Assembly (NCBI RefSeq): GCF_021404405.1
Contig: NZ_JABFTV010000007.1
Location: forward strand, 1 to 64,000
DNA from: Billgrantia aerodenitrificans
Lineage (GTDB): Bacteria > Pseudomonadota > Gammaproteobacteria > Pseudomonadales > Halomonadaceae
Reading direction: 5' to 3'
DNA length: 64,000 nt
Shown in pieces: positions 35,086 through 43,049 of this stretch; within the stretch, counting starts at the first letter, position 1, and each line of letters begins with the position of its first letter. Below the pieces are notes generated by a model. The model did not search any database. It saw only the letters and a program-made list of their open reading frames with translations, and had not been told where the DNA came from. The position numbers and the translations under genes are program-made.

Positions 35086-35648
35086 GAGCTCACGCTCCGA
35101 GCCGCGTTGAGCAGGGCATCGACCACCGCTCGGGTGTCGGCCAGAGCCGGCTGCATGCCTAAAAGCACCACCGCCGTGTTGCTGCCCTCCAGCACCATGA
35201 AGAGGCGTCGCGCCAGGTTGGCGTGATGATCCAGGCCATCGCGTGCCACAGTGGCTTCGATGCGTGCCAGCAGGTCACGCTTGGCGGAGATCGCCAGCGC
35301 ATGGACCTCGGCGCTGTGCTCGGCAAACTCACCCATCGCCTTGACCATGATGCAGCCCTGCTGGCTGCTGTGCTCCAGCCAACGGCCATGAGCCTCGACC
35401 AGAGCTCGTGTCGCTTGGCCGGGCGGGGCGACGGCGGTGGCCGCATCGAGGCTGGCGATGAAGCGCGCATGGCGCGTCTGCAGCACCGCCGCGACCAGCG
35501 CCTCCTTGGAGGAGAAGTGGTTGTAGAGCGTCATGCGTACCACCCCGGCCGCCGCCACGATGCGGTCGATGCCGGTGGCATGAAAGCCCTGCTCATAGAA
35601 GAGACGCTCGGCCGTGGCGAGCAGATGGTCGCGCTTGGAGGCGGGCAT
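35082..35648 (-). CDS. TetR-family transcriptional repressor
   Basis: A 188-aa regulator. The N-terminal TetR HTH is LLATAERLFYEQGFHATGIDRIVAAAGVVRMTLYNHFSSKEAL. The C-terminal ligand domain is of the LmrA/YxaF-like type. It leads a two-gene operon with the downstream MFS exporter and probably represses its own promoter, where palindromes are seen at 35668-35703. GGAG precedes the start. Confidence 0.9.
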   Translation of the reverse strand: MPASKRDHLLATAERLFYEQGFHATGIDRIVAAAGVVRMTLYNHFSSKEALVAAVLQTRHARFIASLDAATAVAPPGQATRALVEAHGRWLEHSSQQGCIMVKAMGEFAEHSAEVHALAISAKRDLLARIEATVARDGLDHHANLARRLFMVLEGSNTAVVLLGMQPALADTRAVVDALLNAARSVSS

Positions 35649-35667
35649 TCGGTGGCGCTCCTGTATT

Positions 35668-35703
35668 CAATCTGCATAGATTGGGTTTATATAGACCGAT
35701 CTA
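35668..35703 (-). promoter_or_regulatory. Promoter/operator of the TetR-MFS operon
   Basis: Two palindromes lie 20-55 bp upstream of the TetR start: CAATCT-GCAT-AGATTG at 35668-35683 and TAGACCGATCTA at 35692-35703. Between them the minus strand reads TATATAAA, a likely -10. Autorepression is inferred. Confidence 0.65.
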
Positions 35704-35758
35704 TCTAATAATGGCCATATCTAAAACCAGAGGAGTGGGAAGTGTCAAACGCTAAGTA

Positions 35759-35790
35759 GAAGGGCCGCTCTCCTGGGAAAGCGGCCCTTC
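35759..35790. terminator. Strong inverted repeat, possible terminator
   Basis: GAAGGGCCGCT (35759-35769) and AGCGGCCCTTC (35780-35790) form a perfect 11-bp stem with a 10-base loop. Neither strand has a T-run after it, so function as an intrinsic terminator is uncertain. It lies downstream (on the minus strand) of the 111-aa gene at 35859. Confidence 0.5.
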
Positions 35791-35858
35791 ACGTCAAGAC
35801 TTGCTTACAAGCAGTCGGCATGACTTGCCCAACGTGCTGGTGTGATCCTTGTCGGACC

Positions 35859-36194
35859 TTAGGCGGCTCCCGACTCCCGGAAGTGATGCCAGGCATGGTG
35901 GTAGAGAACGCCAGCATAGCCGTTGCGCTGAATGATCTTGAGGATCTTGGCGGGGTCTTCGTTATCCAGGGCCTTGTGCAGTTTCGCCTGCTGTTCTTCG
36001 TCGAGAGCCTCATACCAGTGGTAGGGCTGCCCCTGGGCATTGCTATCCTCGGCCTTGCGCATCAGGTCCATTTCGATGCGCCCGCCGTGTCGATACAGGA
36101 TATCGTAGCCCTCCTGCAGTTGAGTCGCCGGCACGTCGCACGGCTTTTCGAGACCTTCCAGCACGTTGTAGTAGTAATAGCTCAGCGGTTGCAT
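35859..36194 (-). CDS. Hypothetical protein
   Basis: A 111-aa soluble protein of unrecognised family, rich in Tyr, His and Glu (LSYYYYNVLEGLEKP at the start; WYEALDEEQQAKLHKALDNEDPAKILKIIQRNG in the middle). GGAGGAGCCAC directly precedes ATG 36194, an excellent ribosome-binding site, so it is probably real. Mostly helical by eye, with no signal peptide or known motif. Confidence 0.65.
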   Translation of the reverse strand: MQPLSYYYYNVLEGLEKPCDVPATQLQEGYDILYRHGGRIEMDLMRKAEDSNAQGQPYHWYEALDEEQQAKLHKALDNEDPAKILKIIQRNGYAGVLYHHAWHHFRESGAA

Positions 36195-36334
36195 GTGGCT
36201 CCTCCAGCGGTATGCCGTTGCTTGTATCTACCAACCTGCTTCCCTCTCCCCATCCTGCCTGAGCCAAGGCGGCGGGCTCAATGGAAAAAATGTAAGCCAT
36301 CCGTGCGCACCCGGACGACTACGGCGAAGCCGCC

Positions 36335-36358
36335 CGGAGTGAGGCCCGTCTCACTCCG
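36335..36358. repeat. Inverted repeat at the hipA stop
   Basis: CGGAGTGAG (36335-36343) and CTCACTCCG (36350-36358) form a perfect 9-bp stem overlapping the last codons and stop of hipA. There is no T-run. It could stabilise or end the transcript. Confidence 0.45.
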
Positions 36359-37601
36359 AATACCCCTCCAGCGCGAAAGGATTGAGAAACTGCCTGCCCC
36401 AGAGGAAGGCGCGGTCGACCGGGCTCAAGCCGGCCTCATCACACACGCTGTCCCACTGCGCCCGAATCGTGGCGAGCTGATGGCCGATGATCTCTTTTGC
36501 CTGCATTTGGGTCAGGCCGAGTTGCTCCGCGGCCCTCAGGCAATGGACAAGCTGGCTGCGTCGTTCCTGGCCATGTAGCAGCATCGCTTGAGTGGCTTCT
36601 CCACCGGTTCGTGATTGGGGGCAAATGTCATAGGCTGGCGTCAATCGATAGATTTCACCATCCCAGAAGGCGGCATGGTTGCGAGCATGGTCGTCGGTAT
36701 TGCCGCACAGCACGTTGAAGACGATGCGTCCGAAAAGCTCCTGGAGGGTTGCACCCGGCTGGTCGAATTCCGCACGTATGAGATGGCCCAGGTCCTCATA
36801 GCTGGCATAGCGAGCGGTCATTTCATCCAAGCCCAGCAGCGTGAGTGCCGATAGCACGATCCTTCGTGTCCAACCGTTAGCAGTTTTCATCCGGTCGAAG
36901 CGTTCTATCAACAGCACGTCCTTCCCCAGCGAGCAGGTCATCTCGACGGGAGCCACGTCGAGCCCCGCGAGACTGGCAAGTCGCATGGCAACGAATTCGG
37001 CTTTCACCACACTATAGAGATCAGTGCTGGAAGAGAACTTCGCCACCAACTTGCGATCTTGGTCATTCAGCAGGGCCTTGGGGCGAGCGCCGCCGATGCT
37101 GCTGCCGTGCTGAATGGCTTGATCGAGAGCGGGAGGTAGCGGCTCCCCTGCCTCCACGTATTCAGAAGCCGTCTGCAGCTCCGCCAGGGTGGCATCTTGG
37201 TGCTCGCGTGGCTTGTACTCGGTGGGCGTGAGCTGAAAATCGAGGGCGCCGATTCGGTCGGACCCCGATTCGAGTAGATAAACCATCTCATTGAAATCGG
37301 CCTGATCGGCTCCCGCGCCTGTCATTCCTGTCAGCCGGTTGATGATGACACGGCGCCCCCAAGCGTCTGGGGACGCATCTCGTAGGCAGGAGGGCAGTGT
37401 GCCGCTGACCTGTTCCTGGTTGCCGCGGCGCAGGGGAAGCTCACGGGGAAAAAGGCTGATGGCATCCTCTCGGTCAAGATAGCGCCGACCGTAGGCGAAA
37501 CGGTAGCGATCCTGATCGTCGCGTTCAAGGAGGCCGGCAGCCACCGGGAGGGGCTGATTAGGCAGCCACACCCAAACATAGGCACGTTGGCTAGAAGTCA
37601 T
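36351..37601 (-). CDS. hipA: HipA-family Ser/Thr kinase toxin
   Basis: A 416-aa HipA-like kinase. It has the N-terminal domain to about residue 110, the GSSIGGARPKALL ATP-loop motif near residue 166, the VAKF Lys near 188, the catalytic NTDDHARNHA near residue 307 (HxDxxxxN-equivalent) and YDICP (DFD-equivalent) near 327. HipA toxins phosphorylate glutamyl-tRNA synthetase and promote persistence. The start overlaps the end of the hipB-like gene by 11 bp, the standard hipBA layout. Confidence 0.88.
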   Translation of the reverse strand: MTSSQRAYVWVWLPNQPLPVAAGLLERDDQDRYRFAYGRRYLDREDAISLFPRELPLRRGNQEQVSGTLPSCLRDASPDAWGRRVIINRLTGMTGAGADQADFNEMVYLLESGSDRIGALDFQLTPTEYKPREHQDATLAELQTASEYVEAGEPLPPALDQAIQHGSSIGGARPKALLNDQDRKLVAKFSSSTDLYSVVKAEFVAMRLASLAGLDVAPVEMTCSLGKDVLLIERFDRMKTANGWTRRIVLSALTLLGLDEMTARYASYEDLGHLIRAEFDQPGATLQELFGRIVFNVLCGNTDDHARNHAAFWDGEIYRLTPAYDICPQSRTGGEATQAMLLHGQERRSQLVHCLRAAEQLGLTQMQAKEIIGHQLATIRAQWDSVCDEAGLSPVDRAFLWGRQFLNPFALEGYSE

Positions 37602-37929
37602 CGTCGAGGGGCTCGTACTGCTGACGGCGGGCGCGTTTGGGAAGCAGCGCCAGCCGTTCCAACTGGGTAGCGGACTCGCGTTTCAGGGTGTCCGTGTCGT
37701 CGGTGAATAGCGATACGCCTACCAACGCAGCCGCTTCGAAGTAGGTGCCGATGGCCACCCGGGGAGAGCCTTTGGCGATCTGGCGAATCGTGACTACGCC
37801 GACGCCCACTCGCTCGGCGAGTTCGTCTCGGGTCCAACCCTTGTGTAGGCGCCCCTCTTCGATCAGCCCGGCGAACAGGCGCAGTGAGAGGGCAGCATGG
37901 GGGCTGAGAGTCACATGTCTCGTTTTCAT
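37591..37929 (-). CDS. hipB: HipB-like Xre-family antitoxin
   Basis: A 112-aa HTH protein. The DNA-binding region is RLHKGWTRDELAERVGVGVVTIRQIAKGSPRVAIGTYF (residues about 28-65). The tail TDTLKRESATQLERLALLPKRARR probably contacts HipA. It should both neutralise the kinase and repress the operon through the paired palindromes directly upstream (37932-37977). Confidence 0.85.
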   Translation of the reverse strand: MKTRHVTLSPHAALSLRLFAGLIEEGRLHKGWTRDELAERVGVGVVTIRQIAKGSPRVAIGTYFEAAALVGVSLFTDDTDTLKRESATQLERLALLPKRARRQQYEPLDDDF

Positions 37930-37931
37930 AT

Positions 37932-37977
37932 CGACACTATAGTATCGGTTAGGAGCTTTAGCGATATTTTAATGTCG
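37932..37977 (-). promoter_or_regulatory. hipBA operator pair
   Basis: Two related 16-bp palindromes, CGACACTATAGTATCG (37932-37947) and CGATATTTTAATGTCG (37962-37977), share half-sites CGAYA/TRTCG. Their starts are exactly 30 bp apart, about three helical turns, so HipB dimers would bind the same face. They cover the promoter just upstream of the hipB start. Confidence 0.75.
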
Positions 37978-38080
37978 GTTCTGGTTTCTGGGCACTGACC
38001 AAGCGCTACCTGGATCCGCACCCGCTAAACTGAGGCAAGCAGAGGAGCTTCGTCAGGGTGGGTGGAGCAGGGGGCGGTCG

Positions 38081-39100
38081 ATGAACTACGAACAGGTAGT
38101 GGCGAGTCTGTGGCGCCATGGCGATGGGCAAGCGACCGATCATGTCGCTCGGCTCAAGGAACTCATTCGTTATGCCACCCTGGCGCCTTCCGGGCACAAC
38201 ACCCAGTGCTGGCGCTTCAGAGTCGCGGATGAGGCCATCACCATCCTGCCGGATCTAACCCGGCGCACCCCGGTGGTCGATCCGGACGATCACCACCTCT
38301 ACGTTTCGCTGGGCTGCGCCGCCGAGAACCTGAGTCTGGCGGCACGGGCGTTCGGCATGCAGGGCGAGGTTACGTTTCATGCGGAAGGCGACGGAGAAGT
38401 ACGCGTGGCGCTGGCACCCTGCCCACCGGAGCGCTCCCCACTGTTCGAGGCCATTCCGGCACGCCAGTGCACCCGCACCGACTACGACGGCTTGCCCGTT
38501 ACCGACCAGGAGCTCTACCTCCTCCAGGGCGCCGGAACCGGAAAAGAGGTATCCATCAGCCTGCTGACCGAACGACCGGCGATAGAGCAGGTGCTGGCCT
38601 TTGTGCTTCAGGCCAACAGCTTGCAGATCGCAAACCGGGCATTCCGAGAGGAGCTAGAGGCCTGGATCCGCTTCGGCGAGCGCGAGGCCCTCGAAGCCGG
38701 GGATGGGCTGTTTGCGCGTGCGATGGGAAGCCCGCCGACCCCGCGCTGGCTCGGCAGATGGCTATTCCGCGCCCTGTTTCGACAAGGCGTCGAAAACGCC
38801 AAGGTGGCCCGTCAGGTGCGCAGCTCCGCCGGTATTGCCGTGTTCATCTCGCAAGCCGACGACAAGGCGCACTGGGTGGACGCCGGGCGCTGCTATCAGC
38901 GTTTCGCCCTGCAGGCGACGGCACTCGGTATCTGCAACGCCTTCATCAACCAGCCGGTCGAAGAGACGAGCATACGCCTGGCGTTCTCCGAGGCCCTGGG
39001 TATCGTCGGTGGGCGCCCCAACCTGGTGGTGCGGTTCGGCCGGGGCAAGGCGATGCCGCGCTCTCTGCGCAGGCCGGTGGAGGCGGTCCTTATCCCATAA
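38081..39100 (+). CDS. Acg-family FMN-binding oxidoreductase (nitroreductase-like)
   Basis: A 339-aa protein of the Acg/Rv2032 branch of the nitroreductase fold. It is a double-length nitroreductase with LIRYATLAPSGHNTQCWRFRV near residue 28 and a C-terminal GRCYQRFALQATALGICNAFINQPVE near 270. Members bind FMN, but some lack enzymatic activity and sequester the flavin. The substrate is unknown. It is followed by a repeated operator-like array rather than an obvious terminator. Confidence 0.82.
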   Translation: MNYEQVVASLWRHGDGQATDHVARLKELIRYATLAPSGHNTQCWRFRVADEAITILPDLTRRTPVVDPDDHHLYVSLGCAAENLSLAARAFGMQGEVTFHAEGDGEVRVALAPCPPERSPLFEAIPARQCTRTDYDGLPVTDQELYLLQGAGTGKEVSISLLTERPAIEQVLAFVLQANSLQIANRAFREELEAWIRFGEREALEAGDGLFARAMGSPPTPRWLGRWLFRALFRQGVENAKVARQVRSSAGIAVFISQADDKAHWVDAGRCYQRFALQATALGICNAFINQPVEETSIRLAFSEALGIVGGRPNLVVRFGRGKAMPRSLRRPVEAVLIP

Positions 39101-39128
39101 CCCCGCAAACAGACCTCGCTTTGCCTGC

Positions 39129-39189
39129 GAGCCGAATCGCTCGTCTATTCGGCTCGTGGAGTGAGCCGAATAATTCCGCTATTCGGCTC
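39129..39189. promoter_or_regulatory. Four-half-site operator array, copy 1 (upstream of trxC)
   Basis: Nine-base half-sites alternate in orientation: GAGCCGAAT at 39129, ATTCGGCTC at 39147, GAGCCGAAT at 39163, ATTCGGCTC at 39181. Spacers are 9, 7 and 9 bases. The same array occurs upstream of the Fic gene (39749-39808). The exact repetition of the half-sites with diverged spacers points to selection by a DNA-binding protein. Confidence 0.7.
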
Positions 39190-39281
39190 ACCAGAACATG
39201 TCGGCAAGAATTTGCTTGGCTTTACTTCCAGCCCGGCTGCCACCATATCCTCGTCAGCCCTCTCTACCCCGGAGCCCAGCC

Positions 39282-39716
39282 ATGTCCGATTCTCTGCATC
39301 TGGCCTGCCCTCACTGCCTGGCCATCAACCGCGTGGCCACGGCGCGCCTGGCCGCCTCGCGCTGTGGTAAGTGCAAGCAGCCAATGTTCAGCGGGGCGCC
39401 GTTGGAGCTCACCAGCGCCAACTACGCGGCGCTGATCGAGCGCAGCGAGCTGCCGGTGGTGGTGGACTTCTGGGCCGGCTGGTGCGGCCCCTGCAAGATG
39501 ATGGCGCCTGTCTTCGCTCAGACCGCCGCCGAGCTGGAGCCGCGCATCCGCTTCGCCAAGCTCGACACCGAGGCGGAGCAGGCTCTGGCCGGGCGCTTCG
39601 GCATTCGCAGCATTCCCACGCTTATCGTGTTCAAGGAGGGGCATGAGATCGCCCGCCAGGCCGGGCTGATGCAGAGCTCACAGCTTAAGCGCTGGCTGGA
39701 GTCGCATCTCGTCTAA
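39282..39716 (+). CDS. trxC: Thioredoxin TrxC (thioredoxin 2)
   Basis: A 144-aa thioredoxin with the N-terminal zinc ribbon of thioredoxin 2 (Cys9-Cys12 in CPHC and Cys28-Cys31 in CGKC) and the redox-active WAGWCGPCKMM (Cys68, Cys71). It ends with the usual cis-Pro loop SIPTLIVF. TrxC is an oxidative-stress-induced disulfide reductase. ATG 39282 begins the zinc-ribbon sequence. Array copy 1 lies about 90-150 bp upstream. Confidence 0.92.
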   Translation: MSDSLHLACPHCLAINRVATARLAASRCGKCKQPMFSGAPLELTSANYAALIERSELPVVVDFWAGWCGPCKMMAPVFAQTAAELEPRIRFAKLDTEAEQALAGRFGIRSIPTLIVFKEGHEIARQAGLMQSSQLKRWLESHLV

Positions 39717-39748
39717 GCCAGACCAACAATGGGGCTTGGTTGACCCTT

Positions 39749-39808
39749 GAGCCGAATGAGACGACAATTCGGCTCATATAGTGAGCCGAATAATTAGTTA
39801 TTCGGCTC
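39749..39808. promoter_or_regulatory. Four-half-site operator array, copy 2 (upstream of fic)
   Basis: GAGCCGAAT at 39749, ATTCGGCTC at 39767, GAGCCGAAT at 39783 and ATTCGGCTC at 39800, with spacers of 9, 7 and 8 bases. It ends 22 bp before the Fic ATG. Both copies finish with ACCAG, so the flanks are also conserved. Confidence 0.75.
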
Positions 39809-39830
39809 ACCAGTCATACAGGGTACCGCC

Positions 39831-41003
39831 ATGAACGCTTCAAGCACGACGCCACTCTGGATCTGGCAGCAACCCGACTGGCCCGCTTTCCACTGGCGGG
39901 CCGCCGTGATCCAGCCTCGCCTTCAGGAAACTTGGCGGTCTCTCGGGATGCTGCTGGGCAGGGTAGGTTCCCTGCCGGCCGACAACGATCCGGCAGTAAT
40001 GCTGGATACGCTGCTGCAGAACATCATTACCTCCTCGGCCATCGAAGGAGAGCGCCTGAATGCCGCCTCGGTACGTTCCTCCCTGGCGCGACGCCTCGGC
40101 GTCGATGATGGAGCAGCGGTTGTTTCATCGCGTTCGGAAGGCCTGGCCGACATGATGATGGATGCCATCGGCTCGCCGGACACGACCCTTACCCGCGAGC
40201 GGCTCTTCCAGTGGCATCGCTGGCTTTTTCCCGATGCCGAGACATCGCTGGTCAGGCTGCGGGTAGGGGAATGGCGGGGCGAGGAGCCGATGCAGGTCGT
40301 CTCCGGCCGTCTCGACAAGCCCAAGGTGCACTTCGAAGCACCACCTCGCCAGGTGCTGGAGGACGAAATGGCTGCCTTCCTGGCGTGGTTTGACACGAGC
40401 CGCCACGACCCGACCCTGGACCCTCTACTGCGTGCCGGTATTGCCCACTTCTGGTTCGTTACCCTGCATCCCTTCGAGGACGGTAATGGCCGCCTGGCCC
40501 GCGCCATTGCCGACCGGGCCTTGGCCCAGGCCGACCGACAAAGCATTCGACTCTACACCATGTCCGCCGCGATCCTGGCCGAGCGTCAGGACTATTACCA
40601 AGTGCTCGAAAGCAGCCAGCGTGGCACGACGGATCTCAGCGATTGGCTGACCTGGTTTCTCGATATCCTGCTGCAAACCCTGGAAGATGCTCTCGCCGGC
40701 ATCGAGCGCACCTTGGCCAAGAGCCGCTTCTGGCAGCGATTCGCCGAAGCCGGTCTGTTGCCGGAGCAGACCAAGGTACTCAATCGGTTGCTGGATGGCG
40801 GAGAGCGAGGCTTCGAGGGTGGCATCAGCGCTGCCCAGTATCAGAAGGTCGCCAAGGTCAGTAAGGCCACTGCCACCCGCCATCTTTCCGACCTGCTGGC
40901 CAAGGGCTGCCTGGAGAAACTGCCGGGGGGCGGGCGCAGCACGCGCTACCGCGTGGTGGGCTCCGGCCCAGAAGGTGGCGAAGCCGCCTCGGACACTCCC
41001 TGA
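39831..41003 (+). CDS. Fic-family AMP-transferase-like protein with DUF4172 and winged helix
   Basis: A 390-aa protein. The N-terminal DUF4172 region (IWQQPDWPAFHW) is followed by an inhibitory-helix motif SSAIEG near residue 68 (class II Fic autoinhibition). The catalytic HPFEDGNGRLAR lies at 213-224, and a C-terminal winged helix (KVAKVSKATATRHLSDLLAKG) near residue 345. All Fic catalytic residues are intact, so nucleotidyl transfer to a hydroxyl side chain is expected. The wHTH and the palindromic array just upstream suggest autoregulation. Confidence 0.9.
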   Translation: MNASSTTPLWIWQQPDWPAFHWRAAVIQPRLQETWRSLGMLLGRVGSLPADNDPAVMLDTLLQNIITSSAIEGERLNAASVRSSLARRLGVDDGAAVVSSRSEGLADMMMDAIGSPDTTLTRERLFQWHRWLFPDAETSLVRLRVGEWRGEEPMQVVSGRLDKPKVHFEAPPRQVLEDEMAAFLAWFDTSRHDPTLDPLLRAGIAHFWFVTLHPFEDGNGRLARAIADRALAQADRQSIRLYTMSAAILAERQDYYQVLESSQRGTTDLSDWLTWFLDILLQTLEDALAGIERTLAKSRFWQRFAEAGLLPEQTKVLNRLLDGGERGFEGGISAAQYQKVAKVSKATATRHLSDLLAKGCLEKLPGGGRSTRYRVVGSGPEGGEAASDTP

Positions 41004-41016
41004 TCCAGCCACCTCT

Positions 41017-41209
41017 AGGCTTTGTAAGAAAAGTCGGCGAGCGATGGCCAGGGCTAGGCCCGTTCCCTACGGGCCAACGCACTTCCCACATCCTTGTAGG
41101 TCGCAAGGCAAAAATCGGCGAAAAGACGGAGTTTACGGGGTGTAAATGAGTACTTTGAGCCGATTTTTAACGCCGTATGGGCGAGCGCAGACAGTTTTCG
41201 TACAAAGCC
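41017..41209. repeat. MITE-like element, copy 2 (193 bp)
   Basis: AGGCTTTGTAAGAAAA at the left end and TTTTCGTACAAAGCC at the right end (41195-41209) are inverted repeats. About 100 interior bases (41105-41200) match the reverse complement of the element at 113-255 nearly perfectly. This copy carries an extra block of about 50 bp (41052-41104) containing the hairpin GGCCCGTTCCCTACGGGCC. The right end stops 3 bp from the mtnN stop codon. No transposase. Confidence 0.78.
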
Positions 41210-41212
41210 GCG

Positions 41213-41869
41213 TCAGCGATCCAACAACCCCTCGGCGAGCGCCTCGCCAAGCCGGTCCACGGCGGCGGCCAGCTTCTCGTCGATGACGTGCAGATACTCC
41301 GTCCAGTCATTCACGTGGTGCAGCTCCGCCTTGCCATCCGAGATGCCGCGCAACACGATCAGCGGCACCTTGAAGCGGGTGCAGGCGCGCAGGCAGGCGT
41401 AGCTCTCCATGTCCACCATCTCGGCGGCGATGGCGGCATAGGCTTCGCCCGAGACGATATTGGCGCCGGTAGAAAGCGTGGCTTCACGAATGCCGGGAAT
41501 ACGCAGCGGCAGGGGAATGATCGCCGGCAGGTCAAGGAAGGGCGTGGTGCCTTTCTCGAAGCCCAGCGGTGAAGCGTCCATGTCGCGGTAGGCGACGGAA
41601 GTGGCCTGATAGATCTCGGTCTGCTCCAGCATCCGGCTGCCCGCCGAGCCCAGCGATACCACCAGATCCGGCAGGCGCCCCTGCTGAGCGAGAGCGGCCA
41701 AGGCCGCAGTGAGCTCCACCGCTGCCTCCACCGGGCCAACGCCGGTCATGGTCGGGGTAAAGCGCTGCTTGAGATGCGGGCCATATTCGGCCTCGGCAGC
41801 CATGGCGAACAGCACCTGGCGGCCGCCCAGTGTCGTCAGCGCCGGCGGTGTGCGCTGCGCCGCGCTCAT
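41213..41869 (-). CDS. mtnN: 5'-methylthioadenosine/S-adenosylhomocysteine nucleosidase
   Basis: A 218-aa PNP/UDP-phosphorylase-fold nucleosidase: LFAMAAEAEYGPHL near residue 20, GSAGSR near 73, EMVDMESYACLRAC (substrate-binding Met-Glu) near 149, and RGISDGKAEL (catalytic Asp) near 174. It hydrolyses MTA and SAH to adenine, salvaging methionine and controlling AI-2 precursor. It is a little shorter and more divergent than E. coli MtnN, and a related futalosine nucleosidase activity cannot be ruled out. Confidence 0.8.
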   Translation of the reverse strand: MSAAQRTPPALTTLGGRQVLFAMAAEAEYGPHLKQRFTPTMTGVGPVEAAVELTAALAALAQQGRLPDLVVSLGSAGSRMLEQTEIYQATSVAYRDMDASPLGFEKGTTPFLDLPAIIPLPLRIPGIREATLSTGANIVSGEAYAAIAAEMVDMESYACLRACTRFKVPLIVLRGISDGKAELHHVNDWTEYLHVIDEKLAAAVDRLGEALAEGLLDR

Positions 41870-41896
41870 GCTCCAGTCCTCATCCGTCTCGTGGCC

Positions 41897-42229
41897 TCAG
41901 GCATCGCTAGCGTTGCCGACCGTCTGAATGACCTCGAACCCTTCGAAGTTCGGCGGACCCAGATAGAGCCCCTCGCGCTTGCTCTGGCCGGCGTTGGCGT
42001 GGGCCTTGCGGAACGCCTCGGAGTGCGTCCAGGCCTCGAAGTCCTCCCGCGAGCGCCAGATGGTGTGCGAGGCGTATAGCACGTGGTCCTCCTTCTCGGG
42101 GCCGCGCAGCATATGGAACTCGACGAAGCCGGGCAGGCCCTGCAGGTGGGTCTCCCGCTCCAGCCAGATCTGCTCGAACTCCTTCACTCGCTCGGGATTG
42201 ACCCGAAAACGGTTCATGGCGATGAACAC
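41897..42229 (-). CDS. IsdG/HmoA-like antibiotic biosynthesis monooxygenase-fold protein
   Basis: A 110-aa ABM-fold protein. It keeps Asn6 (MNRF), Trp67 (FEAWT) and His77 (RKAH), which align by spacing with the Asn-Trp-His triad of IsdG-type haem-degrading monooxygenases. PGFVEFHMLRG and ASHTIW are also typical of this branch. Haem oxygenation to release iron is the likely activity. GTG 42229 is chosen because AAGGAG lies 7 bases upstream; the ATG five codons in would remove the first strand. Confidence 0.78.
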   Translation of the reverse strand: MFIAMNRFRVNPERVKEFEQIWLERETHLQGLPGFVEFHMLRGPEKEDHVLYASHTIWRSREDFEAWTHSEAFRKAHANAGQSKREGLYLGPPNFEGFEVIQTVGNASDA

Positions 42230-42409
42230 GATAATGCTCCTTGTGGTCAGCGGCTGATGGTCACCGAAAGACGATGACACCGACGCCGACAGGGGGCAAG
42301 GCCGGAAAAGGCCAGCCGAGAAGCCGGTGGCCCCCGGTCGTGATCGATGCCACCCCGTACTATGCTGGGGTAGGCCAACAAAGGTCGTTAACGTTATCTG
42401 GAGGAGTGG

Positions 42410-42949
42410 ATGAAAAAAGGACATTCAATGCTGTTGGGCCTGACTCTCGGTCTCTTTTCCCTGACAAGCATGGCCGACGAGGGCAACGGCCCGACGGCCA
42501 GCGTTGAATTCATCGATAACGACGGTGAGGTGGTCGGGGAGGGCACGATCAAGCAGGGCCCGGTCGGAGTGCTGATCAATTTCAGCATCGATGGCCTGGA
42601 TGAGGGGTGGAAGGCCATTCATATCCACAGCGTCGGTACCTGCGAAGATCACGATGAAGGGTTCCACGCCTCTGGCGGCCACCTGAATCCTGACGACTCA
42701 GCGCATGGCTTCCTCAATCCAGACGGCCCGGATGCCGGAGACCTGCCCAACTTCTACGTCCACAGCGACGGTAGCGCGCAGGTAGAGATGTTCAATGAAC
42801 GGGCAAGCCTCGATGGTAGTATCGGGGGGAACATGCTCGGTGAAGAAGGCACCGCGCTGGTCATCCATGAAAACCCCGATGATCACATGAGCCAGCCCAT
42901 CGGCGGCGCCGGCGACCGGGTCGCCTGCGGGGTCGTGCAGGCAGACTGA
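42410..42949 (+). CDS. sodC: Periplasmic Cu/Zn superoxide dismutase
   Basis: A 179-aa secreted enzyme with a signal peptide ending near SMADE (residue 23). Copper ligands are in AIHIHSVGTCEDHDEGFHASGG and, later, VIHENPDDHMSQPIGGAGDRVACGVV; the second part holds the active-site Arg and the disulfide Cys. The zinc-binding GFHASGGHLNP is present. It converts superoxide to H2O2 and O2 in the periplasm. GGAGGAG precedes ATG 42410. Confidence 0.92.
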   Translation: MKKGHSMLLGLTLGLFSLTSMADEGNGPTASVEFIDNDGEVVGEGTIKQGPVGVLINFSIDGLDEGWKAIHIHSVGTCEDHDEGFHASGGHLNPDDSAHGFLNPDGPDAGDLPNFYVHSDGSAQVEMFNERASLDGSIGGNMLGEEGTALVIHENPDDHMSQPIGGAGDRVACGVVQAD

Positions 42950-43049
42950 TTGCAGCGGTAGCGCACCAACCGGCCTTGGCCATGGCCTCGCCCAGGCAGC
43001 CAACGGCCAGGGCCGGCATCCGAAAAACGCCACACAGGAAAAGATACCA

